64,000 nt of DNA from Lysobacter enzymogenes (GCF_017355525.1 NZ_CP067395.1:5406501-5470500), one strand, 5' to 3'; counted from the stretch's first letter, positions 27,170-40,210 are shown. Made by a program: numbers and translations. The notes: a model not told the origin generated them from the sequence alone.

Positions 27170-28057
27170 ATGTCACAGCTTTCCGCCGGCGCCAAGTTCC
27201 GCGCCGCGCTCGCCGCCGAATCGCCGCTGCAGGTGATCGGCGCGATCAACGCCAACCACGCCCTGCTGGCCAAGCGCGCCGGTTACCGCGCCATCTACCT
27301 GTCCGGCGGCGGCGTCGCCGCGGGTTCGCTGGGCCTGCCGGACCTGGGCATCAACACGCTCGAAGACGTGCTGATCGACGTGCGCCGCATCACCGACGTG
27401 TGCGACCTGCCGCTGCTGGTCGACATCGACACCGGCTTCGGTCCGAGCGCGTTCAACATCGAGCGCACGGTCAAGTCGCTGATCAAGGCCGGCGCGGCCG
27501 CCTGCCACATCGAGGACCAGGTCGGCGCCAAGCGCTGCGGCCACCGTCCGGGCAAGGAGATCGTCTCCGCCGGCGAAATGGCCGACCGGGTCAAGGCCGC
27601 CGCCGACGCCAAGACCGATCCCGATTTCTTCCTGATCGCGCGCACCGACGCCATCGCGGTCGACGGCGTCGACGCGGCGATCGAACGCGCGGTCGCCTGC
27701 GTGGAAGCCGGCGCCGACGGCATCTTCGCCGAGGCCGCCTACGACTTGGCGACCTACCGCCGCTTCGTCGACGCGGTCAAGGTGCCGGTGCTGGCCAACA
27801 TCACCGAGTTCGGCCAGACCCCGCTGTTCTCGCGCGAGGAGCTGGCCTCGGCCGGCGTGGCGATCCAGCTGTTCCCGCTGTCGGCGTTCCGGGCGATGAA
27901 CAAGGCCGCCGAGAACGTGTACGAATCGATCCGCCGCGACGGCCACCAGAAGAACGTGGTCGACAGCATGCAGACGCGCGCGGAGCTGTACGACCGCATC
28001 GGCTACCACGCGTTCGAGAGCAAGCTCGACGCCTTGTTCGCCAAGAACGGCGGCTGA
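27170..28057 (+). CDS. prpB: 2-methylisocitrate lyase
   Basis: Splits 2-methylisocitrate to pyruvate and succinate, the last step of the methylcitrate cycle. A 295-residue enzyme of the isocitrate lyase/PEP mutase superfamily: [20 protein letters not shown], metal-site DIDTGFG near residue 88, the diagnostic KRCGH catalytic loop (121-125), and FLIARTDA around 160. Length is normal. The start is marked by [14 protein letters not shown]. The 248 bases upstream hold no gene; a TTAAAAT run at about 27124 may be part of its promoter. Confidence 0.96.
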   Translation: MSQLSAGAKFRAALAAESPLQVIGAINANHALLAKRAGYRAIYLSGGGVAAGSLGLPDLGINTLEDVLIDVRRITDVCDLPLLVDIDTGFGPSAFNIERTVKSLIKAGAAACHIEDQVGAKRCGHRPGKEIVSAGEMADRVKAAADAKTDPDFFLIARTDAIAVDGVDAAIERAVACVEAGADGIFAEAAYDLATYRRFVDAVKVPVLANITEFGQTPLFSREELASAGVAIQLFPLSAFRAMNKAAENVYESIRRDGHQKNVVDSMQTRAELYDRIGYHAFESKLDALFAKNGG

Positions 28058-28070
28058 GATTCCCTAGTTT

Positions 28071-28200
28071 TTCCTTCTCCCGCTTGCGGGAGAAGGTGGC
28101 CCGAAGGGCCGGATGAGGGCAAGCGAAACTTCAAGCCAGCGCCGCAAGCCAGAAGTCGCGCGCCCTCACCCTAGCCCTCTCCCGCAAGCGGGAGAGGGAA
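28071..28200. repeat. REP-like pair (family B) between prpB and prpC
   Basis: Two internally palindromic units, CCTTCTCCCGCTTGCGGGAG (from 28073) and CCCTCTCCCGCAAGCGGGAG (from 28175), with flanks GGCCCGAAGGGCC and GCCCTCACC/GGATGAGGGC in inverted orientation. It sits in a likely polycistronic transcript and could act as an mRNA-stabilising or attenuating hairpin. Confidence 0.85.
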
Positions 28201-28229
28201 CAGAAGACAATTCTTTTAGAGGAAGGACC

Positions 28230-29381
28230 ATGAGCGATACCGCATCGACCCTGCCCAAGCCGAAAAAATCCGTCGCCCTCAGCGGCACCGCCGCGGGCAA
28301 CACCGCGCTGTGCACCGTCGGCCGCAGCGGCAACGATCTGCACTACCGCGGCTACGACATCCACGACCTGGCGACCAAGGCCACCTTCGAGGAAGTCTCG
28401 CACCTGCTGGTCCACGGCGCGCTGCCGACCGCTTCCCAGCTCAAGGCCTACAAGACCAAGCTCAAGCGCCTGCGCGGCCTGCCGGCGATCGTCACCGACG
28501 CGCTGGAACTGGTGCCGGCCAACGCCCACCCGATGGACGTGCTGCGCACCGGCTGCTCGGTGCTCGGCACGGTGCTGCCCGAGCGCGAAGGCCATCCGGC
28601 CAGCGAAGCGCGCGACATCGCCGACCGCCTGATCGCCAGCTTCGGCTCGATGCTGCTGTACTGGTGGCATTTCACCCGCAACGGCCGCCGCATCGACTGC
28701 GAGACCGACGACGATTCGGTCGCCGCGCACTTCCTGCACCTGCTGCACGGCGAGCCGCCGAGCCAGCTGCTGGCCGATTCGCTCGACAAGTCGCTGATCC
28801 TGTACGCCGAGCACGAGTTCAACGCCTCGACCTTCACCGCCCGCGTCATCGCCGGCACCGGCTCGGACCTGCATTCGTGCATCACCGGCGCGATCGGCGC
28901 GCTGCGCGGCCCCAAGCACGGCGGCGCCAACGAAGTGGCGATGGACATCATCTCGCGCTACGGCGACGCCGACGAGGCCGAGGCCGACATCCGCGCCCGG
29001 GTCGAACGCAAGGAGATCGTCATCGGCTTCGGCCATCCGGTCTATACCGTCGGCGATCCGCGCAACCCGATCATCAAGGAAATCTCGCGCGCGCTGTGCA
29101 AGGACGGCGGCAACCAGACCCTGTTCGACGTCAGCGAGCGCATCGAGAACCTGATGTGGGACAGCAAGAAGATGTTCCCGAACCTGGATTGGTACTCGGC
29201 CTCGGCCTATCACATGATGGGCATCCCGACGCCGATGTTCACGCCGCTGTTCGTGATCGCCCGCACCACCGGCTGGAGCGCGCACGTGATCGAACAGCGC
29301 GAGGACGGCAAGATCATCCGCCCCAGCGCCAACTACACCGGGCCGGAAGATCGCGAGTACGTGCCGATCGAGAAGCGCTGA
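28230..29381 (+). CDS. prpC: 2-methylcitrate synthase
   Basis: Condenses propionyl-CoA with oxaloacetate. A 383-residue citrate-synthase-fold enzyme of the short type: opening [28 protein letters not shown], the first active-site His in GPKHGGANE (about 227-235), and the second in [14 protein letters not shown] (about 267). A catalytic Asp is expected further on. The length and [12 protein letters not shown] opening favour PrpC over GltA, supported by prpB just upstream. Strong AGGAAGG Shine-Dalgarno 8 bases before ATG 28230. A perfect terminator follows. Confidence 0.96.
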   Translation: MSDTASTLPKPKKSVALSGTAAGNTALCTVGRSGNDLHYRGYDIHDLATKATFEEVSHLLVHGALPTASQLKAYKTKLKRLRGLPAIVTDALELVPANAHPMDVLRTGCSVLGTVLPEREGHPASEARDIADRLIASFGSMLLYWWHFTRNGRRIDCETDDDSVAAHFLHLLHGEPPSQLLADSLDKSLILYAEHEFNASTFTARVIAGTGSDLHSCITGAIGALRGPKHGGANEVAMDIISRYGDADEAEADIRARVERKEIVIGFGHPVYTVGDPRNPIIKEISRALCKDGGNQTLFDVSERIENLMWDSKKMFPNLDWYSASAYHMMGIPTPMFTPLFVIARTTGWSAHVIEQREDGKIIRPSANYTGPEDREYVPIEKR

Positions 29382-29427
29382 CCTGCGTCCGGCGCCCGCG
29401 CGGCGCCTAGAACGCAGGACGAACGGC

Positions 29428-29457
29428 AAAAAGGCCAGGCGCGAGCCTGGCCTTTTT
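29428..29457. terminator. Bidirectional terminator after prpC
   Basis: AAAAAGGCCAGGC (428-440), loop GCGA, GCCTGGCCTTTTT (445-457): a perfect stem with A- and T-tracts on both sides. Confidence 0.92.
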
Positions 29458-29650
29458 CGTGCGCGAAACGCCGCCGCGAGCGTGCGTGGTTGACTGCGGT
29501 CCGCTTGCGGCTAACGTCGAATGCGACACAGAACGCATGCGCGGCGCAGTGGCATAGTCCGGTGCCGACAGGCATGCGGCGGGTTCGAGACGCGGCGCGA
29601 AGCCCGGATGCGGCGCGGCGACACGGAAGCATCGAGCACGAGGAAGAACC

Positions 29651-30157
29651 ATGCGCGACAGCGACGTTCCGGCGAAGACCAACGAAGGCCGCGACGAAAT
29701 CGAACACCGCACCCGCAAGCTGCCGCCGATGCTGCGTTCGATCCTGTTGATCGTCGACGGCGAACGCAGCGCGCGCCACCTGCGCGAGCTGTCCGCCAGC
29801 CTGCACGGCCCGGCCGACGCGCTGGAGCAACTGGAACAGATGGGCTTGATCGCTTCGTCGGCCGCGGTGGCCGCGAGCCTCGCGGCGCAGGCGCCGGCGC
29901 GCGCGGCGGCGGCCGAAACGGCGTCTTCGGCGCAGTCGGCGCCGGCGCAACGCTATCAGGCGCTGTACTCGCTGATGAGCGAAGCGGTGCGCGACCACCT
30001 CGGGCTGCGCGGCTATTTCCTCCAGCTCAAGATCGAGCGCTGCGGCAGCAGCGACGAACTGGCGGCGGTGTTGCCGGAGCTCAGCGCGGCGCTGGCGAAG
30101 GCGCGCAAGGACGACGTCGCCGCGCAGATCGAGGCGCAGTTCGCCGCCAACGGCTGA
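29651..30157 (+). CDS. Hypothetical cytoplasmic protein, 168 aa
   Basis: No signal peptide or membrane segment. Residues 20-75 look like a small helical, possibly winged-helix domain: LPPMLRSILLIVDGERSARHLRELSASLHGPADALEQLEQMGLIA. An Ala/Gln/Ser-rich linker (about 80-100) leads to a C-terminal helical domain YQALYSLMSEAVRDHLGLRGYFLQLKIERC. This pattern (short DNA- or protein-binding helix bundle plus linker) is seen in small signalling proteins, but I cannot name a family. AGGAAGA lies just before ATG 29651. Convergent with the GST gene. Confidence 0.75.
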   Translation: MRDSDVPAKTNEGRDEIEHRTRKLPPMLRSILLIVDGERSARHLRELSASLHGPADALEQLEQMGLIASSAAVAASLAAQAPARAAAAETASSAQSAPAQRYQALYSLMSEAVRDHLGLRGYFLQLKIERCGSSDELAAVLPELSAALAKARKDDVAAQIEAQFAANG

Positions 30158-30173
30158 GGTCGAACTTGCAAAC

Positions 30174-30212
30174 AAAAAAGCCGGCCCTTCCGCCGCAGCG
30201 CAAGGGCCGGCT
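30174..30212 (-). terminator. Terminator of the GST gene
   Basis: AGCCGGCCCTT (179-189) pairs with AAGGGCCGGCT (202-212); read on the minus strand it is followed by a run of six T. It may also attenuate the convergent hypothetical gene, although the plus strand has no T-run. Confidence 0.88.
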
Positions 30213-30228
30213 GATCGTGCGTACGCGC

Positions 30229-30840
30229 TTACGCGATGCCTTCGGCCTTCAGCGCAGCCTGCACGCCGGCATCGGCTTCCATGCGCTGCTTGAACGCGGC
30301 CAGGTCCTCGTAGCCCGACAGGTCGACCTTGGTCGCCGCGGCCCAGCGCAGGGTGATGTAGAGATACGGATCGGCGTAGCTGCGGAAGCCGGCCAGCCAC
30401 TGGCGATCGGCGAGGCGCTGATCGGCCGCGGCGTACAGCTTGCGCACGCGCTCGCGCGCGGTCTGGCGGACGACATCGGCCTGCGCGGGATCGGGATGGA
30501 ACGCGCCCGGCGAGAAGATCGGCACGAACGCCGGATGGATGTCGGAATTGCAGTACGCCAGCCAACGCGCGGCTTCGGCGCGCTGCTGCGCGCTGCCGTC
30601 GCCGGCCAACTGCGCCTGCGGGAAGGTGTCGGCGATGTAGCCCATGATCGCCGAGTTCTGGGTCAGCACGAACGGGCCGTCGACGACCGCCGGCACCGCG
30701 CCGGCCGGATTGATCGCCAGATACGCCGGCGCCTTCATCGTGTCCTTGTCGAGGATTTCGACTTCGAACGCGCCGCCCGTCCATTGCAGGGCGATGTGGT
30801 CGGCGGTGGAGCACGCGCCGGGCTTGCTGTAGAGCTTCAT
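30229..30840 (-). CDS. Glutathione S-transferase, beta-class-like
   Basis: A 203-residue enzyme for glutathione conjugation or peroxide reduction. The N-terminal thioredoxin-fold domain starts MKLYSKPGACSTADHIALQW, with the Cys10 and Ser11 positions of the bacterial beta class. NPAGAVPAV carries the cis-Pro, and QNSAIMGYIADTFP the glutathione gamma-Glu contact. The C-terminal helical domain has RWLAYCNSDIHPAFVPIF and the N-capping-box-like segment SYADPYLYITLRWA. Length is normal. Monocistronic with its own terminator. Confidence 0.94.
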   Translation of the reverse strand: MKLYSKPGACSTADHIALQWTGGAFEVEILDKDTMKAPAYLAINPAGAVPAVVDGPFVLTQNSAIMGYIADTFPQAQLAGDGSAQQRAEAARWLAYCNSDIHPAFVPIFSPGAFHPDPAQADVVRQTARERVRKLYAAADQRLADRQWLAGFRSYADPYLYITLRWAAATKVDLSGYEDLAAFKQRMEADAGVQAALKAEGIA

Positions 30841-31051
30841 GGGTGGCGACCCTCTGGTAGTGGGCCGGCGACTATCGCCGGTCTCCAGGGGATGCTCAAG
30901 GAGGTGGGTGCAACGGTGCGTTACGGTGTGGAGCGGGGAGATGGAGCGGGGTAGGAAAGCGGGGGTGGGGGACTGTGGACTGGGGCGAACTGGAAGACGC
31001 GAAGATCTCCAGTTTCCTAACCCCTAACCCCTAACCCCGCTTTGGCTTCCC

Positions 31052-31510
31052 TCAGCCGCGCCGCGGCTTGAGCGCCTGCACCTTGTAGAACGTGTGATCG
31101 CCGATCGTCGCCACCTGATAGGCGTTGCGCCACGAGGGGCTGGCGATCGCGTGCGCGGCGAAGTGGCTCGCGCCGGGCACGATCTCCTTGCGCTGGCCGG
31201 CCGGCAGCGCCCAGTTGCGCTCCGCGGCCAGGGCCACGTTGACCGACTCGGCCCAGGCCTCGGAATTGCTCAGGCGGGTGCCCGGCGAGACCAGGGTCGG
31301 GGCGAACTGCTTGTTGGCGGTGACGACCTCGCAGACGGTGTCGCCCCACAGGCCGCTGTCGCGGCGGCGCAGGGCCACCTCGGCGACAGCTTGTTGGCCG
31401 CGTTGGGACTGGTCGCGGGCTTCCAGGTAAACGGTGGTGCTCAGGCACAGCGAATCGGCGGTCTGCGGCGGAAGCACGGAGGCCAGCCACAATATCCAAG
31501 CCAGTTTCAT
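31052..31510 (-). CDS. SleB/CwlJ-type cell-wall hydrolase
   Basis: A 152-residue exported protein; short signal-like N-terminus (LAWILWLASVLPPQTADS). The Hydrolase_2 fold is recognised by the catalytic Glu in TTVYLEARDQSQRGQQAVAEVALRR, then WGDTVCEVVTANKQFAP and the terminal GASHFAAHAIASPSW, GDHTFYKV. Enzymes of this family cleave peptidoglycan glycan strands; in non-spore-formers they act in wall turnover. ATG 31510 has AAGGAG at ideal distance. The gene stands alone, preceded by about 680 bases without a gene. Confidence 0.9.
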   Translation of the reverse strand: MKLAWILWLASVLPPQTADSLCLSTTVYLEARDQSQRGQQAVAEVALRRRDSGLWGDTVCEVVTANKQFAPTLVSPGTRLSNSEAWAESVNVALAAERNWALPAGQRKEIVPGASHFAAHAIASPSWRNAYQVATIGDHTFYKVQALKPRRG

Positions 31511-32048
31511 ATCGGACTCCTTGCTCCGTTGCGTCGGGCCGCACTGGGCCGTCCATCCTCCGCAACGGAGGAAAGGGACGGCGGTGAGGCCGACATGGCG
31601 TACTGGGGAGGGCAGCGGCTCTAGCGGCGCGCTTTTGCCCCGTCACCGGGACCGGGGGCAAATGAGCGCCCGGGGCGGTGGTGGGTGCCGCCTCTGCAGG
31701 GGGCGGCGGAAAAGTCGGCGAACGGTAGCGACGCGAATCCAAACCGACACTGAACGGCTAAATCCAAGTTTCTAATTTAGTTGGAGTTTTTATTCTGAAC
31801 AGGCGCTAGGTGCTTGGTTCTGAAAGGCTTTGTGCCGGCACGAAGCGTGCCGACCTCGTCTCGCCCTTGTGTGAGCGAGCCGGTTCAGCAAAGTCGGGGA
31901 GGGTGGTTTGGCGTCTCCGGGCGACGGTGGACTCGGGTTGGGGTGGGATTTCGGGCCATGACGGTCAAGCGAACCCCACCGATTGGGGTAAGCGGTCACA
32001 GACGGCCCTACAGAATCCGGTCGGGGGTGGGGCGAGCGCCCGGGATGG

Positions 32049-32155
32049 CCCCCTGTAGGAGCGACGCGAGTCGCGACCGCGACAACGCAACCACGATGAA
32101 AGCTGCGGCGCAGTTGCGTTGTCGCAGTCGCGACTCGCGTCGCTCCTACAGGGGC
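32049..32155. repeat. REP-like pair (family A), GACGC/GCGTC variant
   Basis: CCCCTGTAGGAGCGACGCGA (from 32049) and TCGCGTCGCTCCTACAGGGG (ending 32155), extended inward by CGCGACAACGCAAC and GTTGCGTTGTCGCAG. About 40 bases per arm, nearly perfect, in the same extended form as the pair at 39840-39944. Confidence 0.9.
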
Positions 32156-32158
32156 AAA

Positions 32159-32183
32159 TCCACACATACATATATATGTGTGG
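32159..32183 (-). terminator. AT-rich palindrome downstream of fadH (possible terminator)
   Basis: CCACACATA and TATGTGTGG flank CATATA. It begins 10 bases beyond the fadH stop, and is conspicuous because its surroundings are strongly GC-rich. There is no T-run, so a terminator role is uncertain. Confidence 0.4.
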
Positions 32184-32192
32184 ATGCGCGGC

Positions 32193-36031
<3,839 letters not shown>

Positions 36032-36035
<4 letters not shown>

Positions 36036-37039
36036 ACGATCCCATCGCTTCCCTGATCGCGCGGCTGCTGGCCGAACGCTGGCTGTCGCGCGACGATGCC
36101 GCCGTCCGCGAACTGCTGACCGACGCCGAACTGCGCAACGACCTCGACCGCCGCCTGGCGTCGGTCGGCATGCGTTTGCTCGAACATCCTTACGCCGCGC
36201 ACATCGCGGTCGGCATCGCCCGGCCGCAGGAATCGGCGGTGTTCGGCAGCGCCAAGGCCTGGTCCTCGACCAACCTGCAGCTCGACCGCGACGCCATCGC
36301 CTTGCTGGTGGTGCTGTGGGCGCTGCTGGTGCTGCCCAAGCGCCAGCGCCAGATCGCCCGGCAGAAGGCCGACCGCGATCAGGACCAGGAGCAGATGTTC
36401 GCCGAACTCAAGCCAGTGCCGGTCGGCGCCGAAGTGGTCGAGCCGATCAACGAACGCACGCTGATGGCCGACTTCGGCGAGAAGCTCGGCGGCAAGACGC
36501 GGATCCAGTTCAACCTGGGTTCGCTGGCGCGGCAGGGGTTCATCTTGCGGCGCAAGGAAAAGATCCATGAGGGGCCGATGCTGGATTTGGCCTTCGATTA
36601 CGAACGCATCGCCGGGCGGGTGATGGACGGCGCGCTGTCGTTCGTCGTCGCCGAAGCGCGCCAGCACGCGCAGGAGATGGCCGAGCGCGAAGCCGCCGAC
36701 GCCTTGCTCGAAAGCGAGAACGAACGCGCGACCGCGGCCGAGCTGGCCGACGCCGCGCTGGCCGCGGCGGGGTTGCAGGCCGACGATTACGACGCGTTCC
36801 AGGCTGCGATCGAGGCGGTGGAAAGCGTCGTGGCGGCGGACGCGGACGCGGACGAAGCGTTGCCGCAAGCGGTCGCGGCCGAAACCGATGCCGTCGCTGA
36901 CGACGATGCCGAACCTGCCGCGGCGACCGACGAAGAAACCGTCGACGCCGGCTCCGCCGAAGCGGACGACCCCGCAACACAGGACGACCCCGTCCCGCCC
37001 GAAGACATGAAGCACGAGGAGGCCGCGGCCGATGTTTGA
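36032..37039 (+). CDS. MksE-like subunit of a condensin complex
   Basis: A 335-residue protein. Residues 1-210 contain tandem winged-helix-like segments (IASLIARLLAERWLSRDDAAVRE; LDRDAIALLVVLWALLVLPKRQRQ; FNLGSLARQGFILRRKEKIHEGPMLDLAFDYERIAGR), matching the small accessory subunit that binds the kleisin. The last 110 residues are a strongly acidic Asp/Glu/Ala tail, unusual for MksE and absent from the compact core; it could mimic DNA or act as a linker. It starts within the stop of the first gene and overlaps the SMC gene by eight bases, so stoichiometric coupled translation is likely. Confidence 0.75.
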
Positions 37040-39830
37040 GTTCCGCTCGCTCGAAGTCGTGCACTGGGATTACTGGCAGCGTTTCCAACTGCCGCTGGAC
37101 GCGTCGATCGTCACCGTGGTCGGGCCGAACGGTTCGGGCAAGACCACCTTGCTCGACGCGTTGCGCACCCTGCTGGCGATCGAAGACCGCGACACCGCGC
37201 GCGACTACAAGACCTATCTGCGCCACAACGGCAAGCCGTACGCCTGGCTGCGCGCGGTGGTCAGCAACAGCCCCGACCGCCGCGGCGGCCGGCCGTTCTT
37301 CCCGATCAAGGACGATCAGGTCACCCTGGCCTGCCGCATCCGCAAGCGCGGCGGCGACTGGAGCCGCGATTACCAGATCGTCGGCGGCGACGTGGCGGTG
37401 GAGACGCTGGAGCAGGGCGGCGAATGGATGGGCGTGCGCGACTACCGCGTGCGTCTGGCCGGCGCCGGCCTGACCCGGGCGATCTGCCGGGTGCTGACCC
37501 TGGAGCAGGGCGCCACCGACAAGCTCTGCCAGTACTCGCCGCGCGAACTGTTGCAGCTGATCTTCGACGTGTTCGAAGACAAGGCCGTGCTCGACGACTA
37601 CCAGCGCGCGCGCACCGAGCAGTTCGACGTGGAAAAGGAATTGCAGCAGCTCGGCCAGGACCTGGCCGGCCTGCACCTGCGCCTGGAATCGGCCAAGGCC
37701 GACGTGCGTTCGTTCGAGGACTACAACGCGCTGCGCAACCAGCGCCAGCGCCTGGAAACCGAGATCGCGCCGAAGGTCGAACTGGCCGATCAGCGCAACG
37801 CCATCGAAGGCGCCAAGCCGCGCCTGACCGGCCTGCGCCGCGCGCTGCGCGAGCGCGAGCGCATGCTCGACGAGATGCAGCGCGAAGACGCGGTCGCCTC
37901 CGGCGGCCGCGAGAGCCTGGTCGAAGCCATGCGCGAGGCGCGCCGTCAGGTCGCCGCCAGCGAGCAGGCCTTCACCCAGGCGCGCGACGCCGCGCGCGAC
38001 GCCGAGATGCTGGTCAAGCGCCGCGACGAGCTGGCCAAGCTGCAGGCGCAGCGCGGCGAAGTCGACGTGGATTCGCTCAGCGCCGCGGTCGAGAACGGCC
38101 GCCGCCGCCAGGCCGAACTCAAGCTGGAAGCCGAGCGCGACCGCAAGCGCGCCGGCGAACTGGCCGCGCAGCTGGCCGCGCTCAGCGGCGGCGGACGCAT
38201 CGTCGAGCCGTTCGAGCGCGAGTTCCGCAGCGGCCTGCTCAAGGCCAACATCGACCATCACGTGCTGACCGAACTGGTCGAGATCGTCGATCCGCAGTGG
38301 TCGGTCGCGGTCGAAGCGGTGCTGGCGCCTTACCGGCATCTGTTGGTGCTGGAAAATCCGAAGGACGCGCGCGCCGCGTGGCAGCTCGGCGAAAGCCAGC
38401 AGTACCGCCACTTCATCGTCGCCGAGCGCGCGCCGGTGCCCAAGCCCAGCGCCGGTTCGCTGCTGGAAGTGGTGCGTTTCTCGGCCGATCCGCCGGCATG
38501 GCTGCCGCGCCAGCTCGACCGCATCCGCCGGGTCGCCGACATCGAACACGGCTCGCGCCTGCCGGCGCAGCAGGACTGGATCACCCAGAAGGGCTATCTG
38601 CGCGAAAGCCGCGGCGGCCGCCACATCGGCGGCACCCAGCAGCACTTCGGCAGCGGCGCGCGCCAGTCGCAGCTGGCCGAGCTGCGCGTCGAGCAGGAGA
38701 CCATCGCCCAGCGCGCGCAGGCGCGCGAGGCCGAACTGCAGGAACTGAGCCAGCGCGTCGACGCCGACCAGTCGCGCCTGCTCGGCCTGGACGCGACCCA
38801 GGAACTGGTGACCCGCGCCGGCGAATTCGCCGCCGCGGCCGAACGCCTGCCGGAACTGGCCGAAGCCGCCGGCGCCGCCGCCGCCGCGCTCGGCGAGGCG
38901 CGCGCGCGCATCGATGCGGCCGGCGACCAGGACAAGGCCGAAGGCATCGCCGCGGCCAAGCGCCAGGGCCAGATCGACGCGCTGGCGCGCGAACTGCGCG
39001 AGCGCAGCGCGCAGATCAACGGCGAGCGCCAGAGTTTGATCCAGCGCATCGTCGACTACCGGCGCAAGCGCGCGATCATGCCCGAGTCCTGGCGCACCGC
39101 GGCCGCGCTGCACGCCGCACGCGAGGAGTACGAAAGCGCCTCGGCGGTGCGCCGCGAGATGGAGCGCATCGACGACCGCCTGGAGCGCGGCGGCTTCGTC
39201 ACCGACGAATCCTGCGTGCCGCTGCGCGACAAGATCGGCGCCGACCACGACGATCTGGCCAGCTCGATCATGCGCCGCGAAGGCCATCTGGACCGCGCCA
39301 AGCGGCTCACCGAGGAAGCGCGCGGCGCCTACATCAACGTGCTGCGCGCGACCGTGCGCCGCTACAAGAAGAACCTCGCCGCGCTCGGCGAACTGGCCGG
39401 CATCGGCGTCGACGCCGACATGCCCGAGCTGGCCAACAACGACGTCGCGCTGGCCCAGGCCGGTTTGTCGGTGCGCTTCGATTTCGACCGCAAGGGCTGG
39501 ATCGGGCTGGACGACGGCGAAGCTTCCGGCGGCCAGCAGGTGATGAAGTCGTTGCTGCTGTTGGTGGCGCTGCTGCGCGACGAAGACCAGCCGGGCGGCT
39601 TCGTGTTCATCGACGAACCGTTCGCGCACCTGGACGTGTTCAACATCGAGAAGGTCGGCCGCTTCCTGCGCGCCACCGACGCGCAGTACATCCTGACCAC
39701 GCCGATTACCCACAACCTCAACGTGTTCGACCCGTCCGACCTGGTGCTGACCACCAGCAAACGCCGCGGCGGCAACGCCTGGGCCGAGCCGGTGGCGGTG
39801 CTCAAGCGGCAGGCCGAAAAGGCGGCGTAA
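37032..39830 (+). CDS. MksB-like SMC ATPase
   Basis: A 932-residue SMC-type ATPase, expected to load on and extrude DNA loops with its two partners. Walker A GPNGSGKTT is at 31-39. Coiled coil spans about 185-385 and 545-790. A globular hinge lies between (about 388-540; WSVAVEAVLAPYRHLLVLE). The ABC signature ASGGQQVMKSLLLL begins near 831, Walker B FVFIDEPFAHLD near 857. The arms are far shorter than in MukB, as in MksB proteins. Starts inside the MksE-like gene. No nuclease gene (MksG/JetD) follows; the next feature is a REP pair and an unrelated gene. Confidence 0.88.
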   Translation: MFEFRSLEVVHWDYWQRFQLPLDASIVTVVGPNGSGKTTLLDALRTLLAIEDRDTARDYKTYLRHNGKPYAWLRAVVSNSPDRRGGRPFFPIKDDQVTLACRIRKRGGDWSRDYQIVGGDVAVETLEQGGEWMGVRDYRVRLAGAGLTRAICRVLTLEQGATDKLCQYSPRELLQLIFDVFEDKAVLDDYQRARTEQFDVEKELQQLGQDLAGLHLRLESAKADVRSFEDYNALRNQRQRLETEIAPKVELADQRNAIEGAKPRLTGLRRALRERERMLDEMQREDAVASGGRESLVEAMREARRQVAASEQAFTQARDAARDAEMLVKRRDELAKLQAQRGEVDVDSLSAAVENGRRRQAELKLEAERDRKRAGELAAQLAALSGGGRIVEPFEREFRSGLLKANIDHHVLTELVEIVDPQWSVAVEAVLAPYRHLLVLENPKDARAAWQLGESQQYRHFIVAERAPVPKPSAGSLLEVVRFSADPPAWLPRQLDRIRRVADIEHGSRLPAQQDWITQKGYLRESRGGRHIGGTQQHFGSGARQSQLAELRVEQETIAQRAQAREAELQELSQRVDADQSRLLGLDATQELVTRAGEFAAAAERLPELAEAAGAAAAALGEARARIDAAGDQDKAEGIAAAKRQGQIDALARELRERSAQINGERQSLIQRIVDYRRKRAIMPESWRTAAALHAAREEYESASAVRREMERIDDRLERGGFVTDESCVPLRDKIGADHDDLASSIMRREGHLDRAKRLTEEARGAYINVLRATVRRYKKNLAALGELAGIGVDADMPELANNDVALAQAGLSVRFDFDRKGWIGLDDGEASGGQQVMKSLLLLVALLRDEDQPGGFVFIDEPFAHLDVFNIEKVGRFLRATDAQYILTTPITHNLNVFDPSDLVLTTSKRRGGNAWAEPVAVLKRQAEKAA

Positions 39831-39839
39831 GCTCGATTC

Positions 39840-39944
39840 CCCCTGTAGGAGCGGCGCGAGCCGCGACCGCGACAACGCAACTGCGCCGCAACCTTCGTCC
39901 TGGTTGCGTTGTCGCGGTCGCGGCTCGCGCCGCTCCTGCAGGGG
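39840..39944. repeat. REP-like pair (family A), 41-base arms
   Basis: CCCCTGTAGGAGCGGCGCGA... (39840-39880) and its inverse (39904-39944), with the extension CGCGACAACGCAA, one mismatch, and a 23-base loop. It follows the SMC gene and may end or protect its transcript. Confidence 0.92.
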
Positions 39945-39990
39945 TGCTCCGATGGAACGATAAATCCCACCGCGCACGCGGCCCCGCCGC

Positions 39991-40018
39991 TTGACTCCCG
40001 CGCCGCCGCCCCTACGAT
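39991..40018 (+). promoter_or_regulatory. Sigma-70-like promoter of the EF-G paralogue leader
   Basis: TTGACT at 39991-39996 and TACGAT at 40013-40018, spacer 16 bases. Predicted start near 40025, about 355 bases before the main ATG at 40381. Confidence 0.6.
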
Positions 40019-40060
40019 ATGCACACGCAACACCCACCCCTTTCCTCAGGCCGCCCCGTC

Positions 40061-40159
40061 ATGCAGCGCTTCCCGCTCCTGATATCGCTGAACGCCCTGC
40101 GCGCGAGCGCGGGCCGGGTGCGCCTGCCTCCTGCGATCTTGGCTTCGCGGTCGAACTGA
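40061..40159 (+). CDS. Putative 32-residue leader peptide (upstream frame 1)
   Basis: ATG at 40061 opens a frame ending at TGA 40157-40159. The peptide begins MQRFPLLISLNALRASAG and contains an Arg-Val-Arg stretch (codons 115-123 of the 40 kb block) of the type known to stall ribosomes in some antibiotic-controlled leaders. The only Shine-Dalgarno-like sequence is a weak CAGG. It ends 28 bases before an intrinsic terminator. It is supported mainly by its position; translation is unproven. Confidence 0.35.
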   Translation: MQRFPLLISLNALRASAGRVRLPPAILASRSN

Positions 40160-40186
40160 CCCGCGTCGTTCCGAGTCGTACGAAAC

Positions 40187-40210
40187 AAGCACCCGCCCGG
40201 GTGCTTTTTT
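40187..40210 (+). terminator. Intrinsic terminator within the leader (candidate attenuator)
   Basis: Stem AAGCACCC with GGGTGCTT, loop GCCC, followed by a run of six T (from 40205). It lies between the leader promoter and the EF-G paralogue, with no full gene in front. A copy of CGGGTGC at 40115-40121 could pair with GCACCCG at 40189-40195 to form an alternative, anti-terminating stem. Confidence 0.85.

Larger units (their letters stand above)
31511..32192. other. Gene-poor interval with AT-rich island
   Basis: No gene is supported over 680 bases. The stretch about 31757-31800 (TCTAATTTAGTTGGAG, TTTTTATTCTGAAC) is distinctly AT-rich for this genome. The rest includes a REP pair at 32049-32155 and an AT-rich palindrome at 32159-32183 listed separately. 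Short open frames lack ribosome-binding sites and any recognisable protein pattern. The interval separates two minus-strand genes. Confidence 0.55.

Noticed and set aside
31017..31036. Telomere-like repeat CCTAACCCC
   Set aside because: Only about three units and inside a bacterial intergenic gap; a simple repeat related to the family at 60.5 kb.
36540..40037. 1165-codon minus-strand frame across the SMC gene
   Set aside because: Antisense artefact of strong codon bias; it runs through a REP pair and has no family signature, whereas the plus strand shows SMC motifs.
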